Positions 40,652 to 49,900 of a DNA stretch of 64,000 bases are shown here, piece by piece. Position 1 is the stretch's first letter. Each line of letters begins with the position of its first letter. The DNA is taken from assembly GCF_002858805.1 (NCBI RefSeq), contig NZ_PJZI01000033.1:1-64000 (forward strand), written 5' to 3'. The DNA is from Chimaeribacter arupi (lineage in GTDB: Bacteria; Pseudomonadota; Gammaproteobacteria; Enterobacterales; Enterobacteriaceae). Under the pieces are notes generated by a model that had not been told where the DNA came from, made no database searches, and saw only the letters and a list, made by a program, of their open reading frames with translations. The position numbers were made by a program, and so were the translations under genes.

Positions 40652-41668
40652 ATGACAACTTCTCGCACCGCGCCGACCCGTCCGGCACACACGTTTTCTG
40701 TGGCGCCCATGCTCGACTGGACCGATCGCCACTGCCGCTATTTCCACCGTTTACTGAGCCGCCAGACGCTGCTCTATACCGAAATGGTGACCACCGGGGC
40801 CATTATTCACGGCAAAGGTGACTACCTGGCGTACAGCGACGCGGAGCACCCGGTGGCGCTGCAACTGGGCGGCAGTGACCCGGCCGCGCTGGCGCACTGC
40901 GCGAAGCTGGCGGAAGAACGCGGTTACGATGAGGTGAACCTGAACGTCGGCTGCCCCTCTGACCGGGTACAGAACGGCATGTTCGGTGCCTGCCTGATGG
41001 GGCAGGCCGGGCTGGTGGCAGACTGCATCAAAGCGATGCGCGACGTGGTGTCGATTCCGGTCACGGTAAAAACCCGCATCGGGATTGACGATCAGGACAG
41101 CTACGCCTTCCTGTGTGACTTTATCGACACGGTGTCCGGGCGCGGCGAATGTGAGATGTTCACCCTCCATGCGCGCAAAGCCTGGCTTTCCGGCCTCAGC
41201 CCGAAAGAGAACCGCGAGATCCCACCGCTGGACTACCCGCGTGTCTACCAGCTGAAACAGGATTTCCCGCACCTGACGCTGGCGATCAACGGCGGGGTGA
41301 AAACGCTGGACGAAGCGAAAGCGCACCTGGCCCACCTGGACGGCGTAATGATGGGCCGCGAAGCCTACCAGAACCCCGGCATCCTGTTGCAGGTTGACCG
41401 CGAGATTTTCGGCAGTGACGATGCGGTGCGCACCGGTGTTGACGTGGTACGGGCGCTCTATCCGTACATTGAGGCGGAACTGTCACGCGGCACCTATCTC
41501 GGCCACATTACCCGCCACATTCTCGGCTTGTTCCAGGGAGTGCCGGGCGCGCGCCAATGGCGACGTTACCTGAGCGAAAACGCCCACAAAGCCGGGGCGG
41601 ATGTCGACGTGGTGGAACGTGCGCTGCAATGCGTGATCGCCCCCCACGGCAGCCCGGCGCAGCCGTAA
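40652..41668 (+). CDS. dusA: tRNA-dihydrouridine(20/20a) synthase DusA
   Basis: A flavoenzyme that reduces uridine 20/20a of tRNA to dihydrouridine using NADPH. The core starts [47 protein letters not shown] and includes the catalytic cysteine in [20 protein letters not shown] and the flavin site [15 protein letters not shown] ... [12 protein letters not shown]. The start is set at ATG 40652 (338 residues; E. coli 330). The frame is open to 40418, but that stretch overlaps zur and is not conserved. No strong ribosome site precedes 40652, so the exact start is uncertain. Confidence 0.93.
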   Translation: MTTSRTAPTRPAHTFSVAPMLDWTDRHCRYFHRLLSRQTLLYTEMVTTGAIIHGKGDYLAYSDAEHPVALQLGGSDPAALAHCAKLAEERGYDEVNLNVGCPSDRVQNGMFGACLMGQAGLVADCIKAMRDVVSIPVTVKTRIGIDDQDSYAFLCDFIDTVSGRGECEMFTLHARKAWLSGLSPKENREIPPLDYPRVYQLKQDFPHLTLAINGGVKTLDEAKAHLAHLDGVMMGREAYQNPGILLQVDREIFGSDDAVRTGVDVVRALYPYIEAELSRGTYLGHITRHILGLFQGVPGARQWRRYLSENAHKAGADVDVVERALQCVIAPHGSPAQP

Positions 41669-41692
41669 GCAGTGCTGTTTTTAATAGGGCAG

Positions 41693-41731
41693 GAAAATAA
41701 CGTACCGTAGCCATAACGTGTCGTTATTTTC
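41693..41731. promoter_or_regulatory. Nested palindromes between dusA and pspG
   Basis: GAAAATAACG (41693-41702) and CGTTATTTTC (41722-41731) are a perfect 10-base inverted repeat. Inside it ATAACG-TGT-CGTTAT (41713-41727) is a second palindrome sharing the right arm. There are thus three copies of the half-site ATAACG, a layout more like an operator than a terminator. It lies about 90 bases upstream of the sigma-54 promoter of pspG, so an activator site for PspF is one possibility. Confidence 0.5.
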
Positions 41732-41754
41732 GCCACTTGTTCGCGCTTTCCACC

Positions 41755-41790
41755 AACACCCGCCGCCTGCCGCTGCGGGTGTTTTGTTTT
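41755..41790 (+). terminator. Intrinsic terminator of dusA
   Basis: AACACCCGC and GCGGGTGTT pair around a 10-base loop and are followed by TTGTTTTA. Confidence 0.85.
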
Positions 41791-41816
41791 ATCAACGGGT
41801 TAGCACCGCCTGAAGT

Positions 41817-41832
41817 TGGCACGCTTTTTGTA
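41817..41832 (+). promoter_or_regulatory. Sigma-54 promoter of pspG
   Basis: TGGCACGCTTTTTGTA matches the -24/-12 consensus TGGCACG-N4-TTGCA with one substitution (TTGT). It ends 38 bases before the pspG ATG. E. coli pspG is transcribed by sigma-54 RNA polymerase with PspF. Confidence 0.85.
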
Positions 41833-41870
41833 ATAGCAGGGAAGACCTTTTTCTTTTTTGGAGGCTTGCC

Positions 41871-42089
41871 ATGATCGAGCTTTTCTTTGTTATTGGCTTC
41901 TTTGCCATGCTGCTGTTTACCGGCGTTTCACTGATTGGCATTGTGGCGGCGCTGCTGGTGGCCACCCTGTTTATGATGGTCGGCGGCTTGTTCACAATGG
42001 TTATAAAATTGTTACCGTGGTTGCTGCTGGCGGTAGCGGTGGTGTGGATTTACCGGGCCGTGCAGAAGCCGAAACTGCGCCGTTATTAA
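41871..42089 (+). CDS. pspG: Envelope stress protein PspG
   Basis: A 72-residue inner-membrane protein of the phage shock response. Two membrane segments (LFFVIGFFAMLLFTGVSLIGIVAALLVATLFMMVGG and IKLLPWLLLAVAVVWIYRAV) match E. coli PspG (80 residues), whose C-terminus is slightly longer. TTGGAGG lies 7 bases before the ATG. Induction by PspF and sigma-54 on inner-membrane damage is inferred from the promoter. Confidence 0.93.
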   Translation: MIELFFVIGFFAMLLFTGVSLIGIVAALLVATLFMMVGGLFTMVIKLLPWLLLAVAVVWIYRAVQKPKLRRY

Positions 42090-42460
42090 CGGAACCTGTT
42101 ACGGCAAATCCCAGCTGTTCAAAAAATAGCGTTACATTTCAGGGTAATAAATCGTCGATCAGGTAACAGGATGGTGAAAAAATTTGCTGACCTGAGGCAC
42201 TATTCTGCGGTGATGATCACAACCCGGCAGATTTCCCGGTGTTTTAAGACATTATCCATATTTTTTAACAAAGCGGGCTGTTAGGATGTGTCCAGCTTTC
42301 TATTGCCGGCTATGCCACGGCCTGCAATGACGGATTCATCCAGCCCGGCGGGATAGACAATAGTCGCTGAAGTGACACCATCCCCTGGGTGCGCCGCTGT
42401 AACCCTACTCCTACAGTGCATGAATTATCGTGAAAGCGTTTATCGTTACGCGATAGCATC
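42090..42460 (+). other. Gene-free stretch between pspG and qorA
   Basis: About 370 bases with no convincing protein gene. No terminator follows pspG directly; the next plus-strand terminator is at 42461-42490. The pspG message may therefore have a long 3' tail, or an independent small RNA may end there. Confidence 0.4.
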
Positions 42461-42490
42461 AGAGGGCTTCTTCGGAAGCCCTCTTTGCTT
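42461..42490. terminator. Strong terminator between pspG and qorA
   Basis: AGAGGGCTTC-TTCG-GAAGCCCTCT is a perfect 10-bp stem with a UUCG loop, followed on the plus strand by TTGCTTTTC. It may also serve the convergent qorA, although the minus-strand side lacks a T run. Confidence 0.85.
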
Positions 42491-42503
42491 TTCAGAAGTT
42501 GGT

Positions 42504-43493
42504 TCAGCGGCCGGGGATCAGCAGGCTTGAGCCTTGCGTCCGGCGGCTTTGCAGCAGTTCATGGGCGCGTTTCGCCTCAGACAGCGGGAATTTCTGGCTC
42601 TCCGGCACCTCAACCTGAATCACCCCACCGGCCAGCATGGCGAACAGCTCCTGGCTGGCGCTCAGCAACTCCTCATAATTGGTGACGTAGCCGTTGAGTG
42701 ACGGCCGGGTGACAAACAGCGAGCCTTTCTGGTTCAGGATGCCGAGGTCCACACCGGTGACCGGGCCGGACGCGTTGCCGAAACTCACCATCAGGCCGCG
42801 GCGTTTCAGGCTGTTGAGCGAATCGAGCCAGGTTGCCTGGCCCACTGAGTCAAACACCACGCCCACCTTTTCACCCTGCGTCAGCTCTGCCACGCGCGCC
42901 GCGATATCCTCCCGCTGGGAGTTGATTACCGCCCAGGCCCCGGCCTGTTTCGCCCGTTCGGCTTTTTCATCACTGCTCACGGTGCCGATAAGCTTCGCGC
43001 CCAGCGCTTTTGCCCACTGGCAGGCGATAAGCCCGACGCCGCCGGCCGCCGCGTGGAACAAAAACACTTCGCCCGGTTGCACTTCGTGGGTCTGGCGCAA
43101 CAGGTAGTAGACCGTCAGCCCTTTCAGGAACGAGGCGGCCGCCACCTCGAAACTGATCCCCTGCGGCAGCGGCGCGGCTTTGTCCGCCGGCACGTTATGC
43201 ACTTCGCTGTACGCACCCAGCCCGGCCTGCGCATAGACCACGCGGTCCCCTGGCTTCAGGTGGCTGACGCCGCCGCCCACTTTGGTGACCACGCCCGCCG
43301 CCTCGGTGCCCAGCCCGGACGGGAAGGTGGCCGGGGGGTAAAGGCCGCTGCGCACATAGGTGTCGATGTAGTTGATGCCGATCGCCCGGTTCTCCACCTG
43401 CACCTCATGTTCACCGGGGTCAGCCGGGGTAAAGTCCACATATTCCAGCACGTCCGGCCCGCCGGTGGCGGAAAACTGAATGCGTTTAGCCAT
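42504..43493 (-). CDS. qorA: NADPH:quinone oxidoreductase
   Basis: A cytoplasmic zinc-free medium-chain dehydrogenase that reduces quinones with NADPH. It is 329 residues (E. coli QorA 327). The N-terminal catalytic fold includes NYIDTYVRSGLYP and GLGTEAAGVV. The nucleotide-binding fold carries FLFHAAAGGVGLIACQWAKALGA. The C-terminus ends QGSSLLIPGR. The ATG follows GGAGAA. It is divergent from dnaB, as in E. coli. Confidence 0.95.
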   Translation of the reverse strand: MAKRIQFSATGGPDVLEYVDFTPADPGEHEVQVENRAIGINYIDTYVRSGLYPPATFPSGLGTEAAGVVTKVGGGVSHLKPGDRVVYAQAGLGAYSEVHNVPADKAAPLPQGISFEVAAASFLKGLTVYYLLRQTHEVQPGEVFLFHAAAGGVGLIACQWAKALGAKLIGTVSSDEKAERAKQAGAWAVINSQREDIAARVAELTQGEKVGVVFDSVGQATWLDSLNSLKRRGLMVSFGNASGPVTGVDLGILNQKGSLFVTRPSLNGYVTNYEELLSASQELFAMLAGGVIQVEVPESQKFPLSEAKRAHELLQSRRTQGSSLLIPGR

Positions 43494-43718
43494 GTCGCTT
43501 TTCTCCGTTAGGGGTTTCCTTCACGCTACGCCAAAGCGGGCAGCCTTTCCAGCCCGCGCTTTTTGCCTCACCGGGAGGGCGCGCTTTTCGCCTCATCGAG
43601 AGGGATAGTGCAGAAAGCGTTAAGAGAATTGAGTATACTGACGCGTCGAATTTCTGCTGCGTCTGCCGCAGCCCTCCTCACAGGCAGGAAACCTTTACCC
43701 CAGGAAACAAATCTACCC

Positions 43719-45125
43719 ATGTCAGCCAAAAAACCCTTCAGCAAACCCACCGAACCCCGAGACCGCCAGATGGAAGGGCTGAAACTCCCGCCGCACTCGC
43801 TGGAGGCGGAGCAGTCCGTGCTGGGCGGGTTAATGCTGGACAACGAACGCTGGGACAACGTATCAGAGCGCGTAGCGGCGAATGACTTCTTCAGCCGCCC
43901 TCACCGGTTGATCTTCACCGAAATGCAGCGCCTGCTGGAGATGAGCAAGCCGATTGACCTGATCACGCTGTCAGAGTCGCTGGAACAGCGGGGCGATCTG
44001 GAATCGGTGGGCGGCTTCGCCTACCTTGCGGAGCTTTCCAAAAACACGCCGAGCGCCGCCAACATCGCCGCCTATGCCGACATCGTCCGTGAGCGGGCAG
44101 TGGTGCGTGAGATGATCTCGGTGGCCAATGAGATCGCCGATGCGGGTTACGATCCGCAGGGCCGCAGCAGTGAAGACCTGCTCGATCTCGCCGAGTCGCG
44201 CGTATTCCAGATTGCGGAAAACCGTGCCAACAAGGATGAAGGGCCGAAAAGCATTGACCAGATCCTGGAAGCGACCGTGTCGCGTATTGAGTCGCTTTAC
44301 CAGACGCCGCACGACGGCGTCACCGGCGTCGACACCGGTTACCAGGACCTCAACAAAAAAACCGCCGGCTTGCAGAAGTCGGATCTGATTATCGTGGCGG
44401 CGCGTCCGTCGATGGGTAAAACCACTTTCGCCATGAACCTGTGCGAAAACGCCGCGATGTTGCAGGAAAAACCGGTGCTAATCTTCAGCCTGGAGATGCC
44501 CGGCGAACAGCTGATGATGCGTATGCTGGCGTCGCTCTCCCGCGTGGACCAGACGCGCATCCGTACCGGCCAGCTCGATGATGAGGACTGGGCGCGTATC
44601 TCCAGCACCATGGGCATCCTGCTGGAAAAACGCAACATGTACATTGATGACTCCTCCGGCCTGACGCCGACCGAGGTGCGCTCCCGTGCGCGCCGCGTGT
44701 TCCGCGAACACGGCGGCCTGAGCATGATCATGATCGACTACCTCCAGCTGATGCGCGTGCCGTCGCTCTCCGACAACCGTACGCTGGAAATCGCCGAGAT
44801 CTCCCGCTCGCTGAAGGCGCTGGCGAAAGAGTTGCAGGTGCCGGTGGTGGCGCTGTCACAGCTCAACCGCTCCCTGGAACAGCGTGCCGACAAGCGCCCG
44901 GTCAACTCCGACCTGCGTGAATCCGGCTCCATCGAGCAGGATGCGGACTTGATCATGTTCATTTACCGCGACGAGGTCTACCACGAGAACAGTGACCTGA
45001 AAGGCATCGCGGAGATCATTATCGGTAAACAGCGTAACGGCCCGATTGGCTCGGTGCGGCTGACCTTTAACGGCCAGTGGTCGCGCTTTGACAACTACGC
45101 CGGCCCGCAATACGACGACGAATAA
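43719..45125 (+). CDS. dnaB: Replicative DNA helicase DnaB
   Basis: The hexameric 5'-3' helicase that unwinds the replication fork and recruits primase. It is 468 residues (E. coli 471). The N-terminal collar domain starts LPPHSLEAEQSVLGGLMLDNERWD. The RecA-like domain has Walker A ARPSMGKTT at residues 228-236, Walker B MIMIDYLQLM and the terminal SRFDNYAGPQYDDE. The frame is open for 52 codons upstream, but the ATG at 43719, preceded by CAGGAAACA, matches family N-termini. alr follows 24 bases later. Confidence 0.97.
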   Translation: MSAKKPFSKPTEPRDRQMEGLKLPPHSLEAEQSVLGGLMLDNERWDNVSERVAANDFFSRPHRLIFTEMQRLLEMSKPIDLITLSESLEQRGDLESVGGFAYLAELSKNTPSAANIAAYADIVRERAVVREMISVANEIADAGYDPQGRSSEDLLDLAESRVFQIAENRANKDEGPKSIDQILEATVSRIESLYQTPHDGVTGVDTGYQDLNKKTAGLQKSDLIIVAARPSMGKTTFAMNLCENAAMLQEKPVLIFSLEMPGEQLMMRMLASLSRVDQTRIRTGQLDDEDWARISSTMGILLEKRNMYIDDSSGLTPTEVRSRARRVFREHGGLSMIMIDYLQLMRVPSLSDNRTLEIAEISRSLKALAKELQVPVVALSQLNRSLEQRADKRPVNSDLRESGSIEQDADLIMFIYRDEVYHENSDLKGIAEIIIGKQRNGPIGSVRLTFNGQWSRFDNYAGPQYDDE

Positions 45126-45149
45126 CGCCCCCCTCACTAAGGAAGAGAC

Positions 45150-46229
45150 ATGAAAGCGGCAACCGCAGTGATTGACCGCCGCGCCCTGCGGCACAACCTG
45201 CAACAGGTGCGCCGGCTGGCCCCCCAAAGCCATCTGGTCGCAGTCGTCAAAGCCAATGCCTACGGGCATGGGCTGCTGGAAACGGCACACACCCTGCAAG
45301 ACGCCGACTGTTACGGCGTGGCGCGCATCGGCGAGGCGCTGGCCCTGCGTTCCGGCGGCATCGTGAAACCGATACTGCTGCTGGAGGGCTTCTTCAGCGC
45401 CGACGATCTGCCGGTATTGGTGGCGAACAACATCGACACTGCCGTGCACAGCGAAGAGCAGCTCCAGGCGCTGGAGCAGGCCTTGCTGCCGCGGCCGGTG
45501 AAAGTCTGGATGAAGCTCGACAGCGGGATGCACCGGCTCGGCGTGCGCCCGGAGGAGGCGGACGCCTTCTACCGCCGCCTGTGCGCCTGCCGCAACGTCA
45601 GCCAGCCGGTCAACATCATGAGCCACTTCAGCAGCGCCGACGAACCGGAAAAGCGCACCACGCTTGACCAGCTCGCCTGCTTTGACCGCTTTGCCCAGGG
45701 CAAACCGGGCGAACAGTCGATTGCGGCGTCCGGCGGCATTCTGCTGTGGGCGGATGCGCACCGGCACTGGGTGCGCCCCGGCATTGTGCTGTACGGCGTA
45801 TCGCCGCTGGCGCAGGGGGATGCCGCAGAGCACGGATTCCGCCCGGCGATGACGCTGAAAGCCAGCCTGATCGCGGTGCGGGAACACCGCGCCGGTGAGC
45901 CGGTCGGCTATAACGGCATCTGGCGCAGCGAGCGCGACACCCGCCTCGGCGTGATCGCCATCGGCTACGGCGACGGCTACCCGCGCAGCGCGCCGACCGG
46001 CACGCCGGTGCACATCAACGGGCGCGACGTGCCGATTGTCGGCCGGGTGTCGATGGACATGATCTCCGTCGATCTCGGGCCTGACGCCGGCGATCGGGTC
46101 GGGGATGACGCGATCCTCTGGGGCGACGTTCTGCCGGTGGAGCGGGTGGCCGCGGCCACCGGTATCAGCGCCTATGAACTGATTACCAAACTGACATCGC
46201 GGGTGGCGATGGAGTACCCGGAGGAATAA
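45150..46229 (+). CDS. alr: Alanine racemase, biosynthetic
   Basis: A PLP enzyme that interconverts L- and D-alanine for peptidoglycan. It is 359 residues, as in E. coli Alr. The PLP lysine is Lys34 in [11 protein letters not shown]. Other family blocks are [21 protein letters not shown] and the second catalytic tyrosine region [17 protein letters not shown] lies before the ATG. It is probably cotranscribed with dnaB and followed by a terminator. Confidence 0.97.
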   Translation: MKAATAVIDRRALRHNLQQVRRLAPQSHLVAVVKANAYGHGLLETAHTLQDADCYGVARIGEALALRSGGIVKPILLLEGFFSADDLPVLVANNIDTAVHSEEQLQALEQALLPRPVKVWMKLDSGMHRLGVRPEEADAFYRRLCACRNVSQPVNIMSHFSSADEPEKRTTLDQLACFDRFAQGKPGEQSIAASGGILLWADAHRHWVRPGIVLYGVSPLAQGDAAEHGFRPAMTLKASLIAVREHRAGEPVGYNGIWRSERDTRLGVIAIGYGDGYPRSAPTGTPVHINGRDVPIVGRVSMDMISVDLGPDAGDRVGDDAILWGDVLPVERVAAATGISAYELITKLTSRVAMEYPEE

Positions 46230-46255
46230 ACCGCCGCCGGTAAGTAAAAATTTTC

Positions 46256-46288
46256 CCAGGCGGCCCCGGTGCCGCCTGTTTATTTATT
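46256..46288 (+). terminator. Intrinsic terminator of dnaB-alr
   Basis: AGGCGGC-CCCGGT-GCCGCCT stem followed by GTTTATTTATT, 26 bases after the alr stop. Confidence 0.82.
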
Positions 46289-46958
46289 CCCTTTAACGCT
46301 TTTTATTTCCCTTTACCGTCCCTCCTTATCGATCGTTATCCCCTTATCTGAGGTTACCCGCCCACGCGGCATTTTTATCATCCACATTAGCAGGTTGTAT
46401 TTAGCATGATAAAACAGGGATGGTTAAAAAGCATAACCAGTCAGGCAGGAAATGATTAAGTTTATTTTTTGCGTCGCAATTAACTCATTAATACCCGCTG
46501 CGATTGTACTGATAAAAGTGTGAAGTGAACCTGATTTTTATTTCCCAAGGGCGACGCTCACCTTTTCACAGAAATAGGGCGTTAATTTAAATGGGGATAA
46601 ATAGTTTCTGTTTTTATTGTTTATCAAACAATGGCTTGCTGTTACTTGATAAAAGATTTCTTGTATTTACCCCGCCGGGGAGACGAAATTAACACGGCGC
46701 AGAACAACGCCTTAAAAATAAGCAGCAGTGTTTGACAGTATTAATTAAAGACTATACGTTTATGGTCAGACAAATCTTGTTACGTTTCCCTTTTATTGTG
46801 GTGCCGGGCGATGCCGGTCGTTGTTCGCCCATATATGCAGTGGTCTGTTTCCCAAAAGCGGCCGGAATTAACCGGCCTCTTATTCCCGCGTGAATGCGTG
46901 CTGAAAAAGACGCGGGCCAGCTTTATTTAAAATTCGGTAAACAGGGTGGGATATAACA
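46289..46958 (+). promoter_or_regulatory. AT-rich upstream region of the adhesin gene
   Basis: About 670 bases without a coding frame, strongly AT-rich (46310-46790) inside a GC-rich chromosome. Such stretches in front of surface or virulence genes are commonly bound by the silencer H-NS, so silencing is inferred. No clear operator or RNA gene is recognised. Confidence 0.5.
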
Positions 46959-49900
46959 ATGAACGTTTCCTCCGGCGCGTCTCTTCTTGGGGCGGTGCGC
47001 ATGCATCGCTGTCTGCTGTTGTGCACCGTATGGCTGCAAATTTTCCTCCAGTTATTCGTGGTGCTGCTGCCGCTTCAGGCCCGCGCCGCGCCCCCGCCGG
47101 GCATACAACTGGAGGAGCAGACCCTCAGCCGCGCCAGCATGTACACCCTGCAACCCGGTGAAACGGCGAAACTTGTCGCCCAGCGCAAAAACCTGACCCT
47201 GGACGACCTCTGGAAGCTGAACCAGTACCGCCAGCCAAACCGCGAGGCGATGCTCAGGCTCGGTGGCGGGGATATTTTGCTGATCCCGATGAGTGAGCGC
47301 GACCAGGCACTGCCGAGCCTGGGCGGTACCCTGCTGAGCGAAGAAAAAGCGCCGGATGAGCGCATCTTTGCCCAGCAGGCCAAAGCCTTCGGCCAGGCCA
47401 CCGGCGGCCGTTACAGCAACGGCGATGCCGCACAGAACTTTGTGCAGTCACAGGCGGCGCAGGCTGCCACCTCCACGGTGGAGGGCTGGCTCAGCCAGTT
47501 CGGCACCGTGCGCGCCAACCTGGCCGTGTCCGACGGCAGTGACCTCGACACCAGCTCGCTGGATATGCTGACGCCCCTCTGGCAGAGCCGCTCGCGCATC
47601 TTCTTCACCCAGTTCGGCGTGCGTGACGTCAGCGACCGGGTGATCGCCAACCTCGGGCTCGGCCAGCGCCACTTTACCGACAACGGCTGGATGTTCGGCT
47701 ATAACGCGTTCTACGATCAGGAAATCACCAACAATAACGCCCGCATGGGGCTGGGGCTGGAGGCGTGGCGTGACTACCTGAAACTCTCCACCAACGTCTA
47801 TATGCGCCTGACCAACTGGGTGGATTCCGAAGAGCTGGAAGATTATGAGGAGCGCCCGGCCAACGGCTGGGATGTGATGGCGCAGGGCTATATCCCGGCC
47901 TACCCGCAGGTAGGCGGCAAGCTGGCGTACGAGCAGTACTACGGCAACAGCGTGGCGCTGTTCGGCATCGATAACCGCCAGAAAGACCCGCACGCCATCA
48001 CCGTTGGGGTGAACTATACGCCGGTGCCGCTGGTGAGTTTCGGCGTGGACTACCGCCAGGGCAAAGGCGGGATGGACGACACCCGCTACAGCATGATGTT
48101 CAACTACACCTTCGGCGTCCCGTGGGATGAGCAGGTCTCGTCGGAAAATGTGGCGCTGAGGCGCAGCCTGGCGGGCAGCCGGCTCGACCTGGTGGATCGC
48201 AACAACGAGATCGTGATGGAGTTCCGCAAAAAGATCCTGATCACCCTCGGCCTGCCGCCGGAGATCAGCGGCCGCAGCGGGCAGTTGTATGACATCGGCT
48301 ATACCCTGCAATCCAAATATGCGCTGTCACGCATTGAGTGGCAGCAGAGCGAACTGGTCGCCGCAGGCGGTGCCGTGGTCGATCTCGGCGGCGGGCGCTA
48401 TCAGGTGAAAATGCCGCCGTTCAAATATGACGGCAGCCCGAACAGCTACCCGCTCTCCGGCATCGCGGCGGACAGCAAAGGCAACCGCTCCAATACCGCC
48501 TCGTCCTTGATCATCGTGAACGGCGCGGCGATCGACAATGTGAGATCCACCACCACCGCGACCCCGACGGACATCCTGGCGGACAGCCAGAGCACCTCGC
48601 TGGTGGAGGTGAAAGTGGTGGACACGGAAGGCAACCCGGTGTCCGGGCTGGGCGCTGACCTGACCTTCTCCCTGGCGGAAACCCTCACTGACAGCAGCAA
48701 CCAGCCGGCGATCGCAGCACGGCTCGGTAACGTCAATGAAACCGCGCCGGGTGTCTATCAGGTGCTGCTCACCGCCGGGAACAACCCCGGCAGCGTGGTG
48801 GTCACGCCGTCGGTCGGCGAGGTGCAGCTCAGCGCCGTGACCGTCAACGAAACCGTGGCGGTGCGTAATGCGCGTATCGCCCAGTTGACGGTGAACAAGA
48901 ACCGGGCGGTCGCCAACGGCGCAGACCCGGTGGTCTACAGCGCCCTGGTGCTGGATGACAACGACCGGCCGGTGAAAGGGGTGCTGGTACGCTGGACGAC
49001 CTCCCTCGGCCAGGATGCGGTACCGGCCAGCACCACCAATGCCGACGGCATCGCCACCGTGTCGCTGACCAGCACCCAGGCCGGGGTGGCGATAGAGATT
49101 GCGCAGGTAACGCTGGCCGGGCAGCCGCAGGGTTCGGAGCCGGTGCAGGCGCCGCCGGTGCTGTTTGTGCCGGATGCCGCCACCGCCACCTTCAGCCAGA
49201 TCACGGAAGATAAAACCCAGGCGCTGGCCAACGGGGCAGACGCCGTCACCCTTACCGTCACGGTGGTGGATGCCAACGGTAACCTGATCCCGGCGCAAAC
49301 CGTGAACTGGGCCACCACGCTTGGGAATATGTCTGCCCAGAGCACCACCACCGGGGTAAACGGCACCAGCAGCATCACCCTCACCAGTGCGGCGGCAGGC
49401 ATTGCGCAGGTGTCGGCACGGCTCGACAATAATGCGGCGATCAACGCCGATCCGATCACCTTCAGCGGCGATCCGGCCACGGCGGTAGTCAGCACGCTGA
49501 CGCCGGATAAACTCACCGCCCTTGCCAACGGCAGTGATCCGGTGACGTATGACGCGCTGGTGGTGGATGCGAATAACAATGCCGTCAGCGGCGTAGCGAT
49601 CACCCTGAGCACCGATCGCGGCACGCTGGCGGCGCCCACCGGCGTCACCAACGCCGAAGGGCACTACCTCACCACGCTGACCAGTACCGAACGCGGCGAG
49701 GCGATTGTGTCGGCCACCATCCCGAACCAGCCGGCGAAAACCGCACAAACCGTGACCTTCACCGCCGATGCCAACAGCGCCACGGTGACTGCGCTCACGG
49801 TGAACAAACGGCTGGTGCTGGCCAACGGCACCGATCAGGCGATCTACACCGCCACGGTCACCGATGCGCAGGGCAACCCGGTGGCGAACCAGACGGTGAA

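Noticed and set aside
43563-43718. 52-codon N-terminal extension of dnaB
   Set aside because: The DnaB family starts at the ATG at 43719. The upstream part contains the likely promoter (TATACT near 43633).
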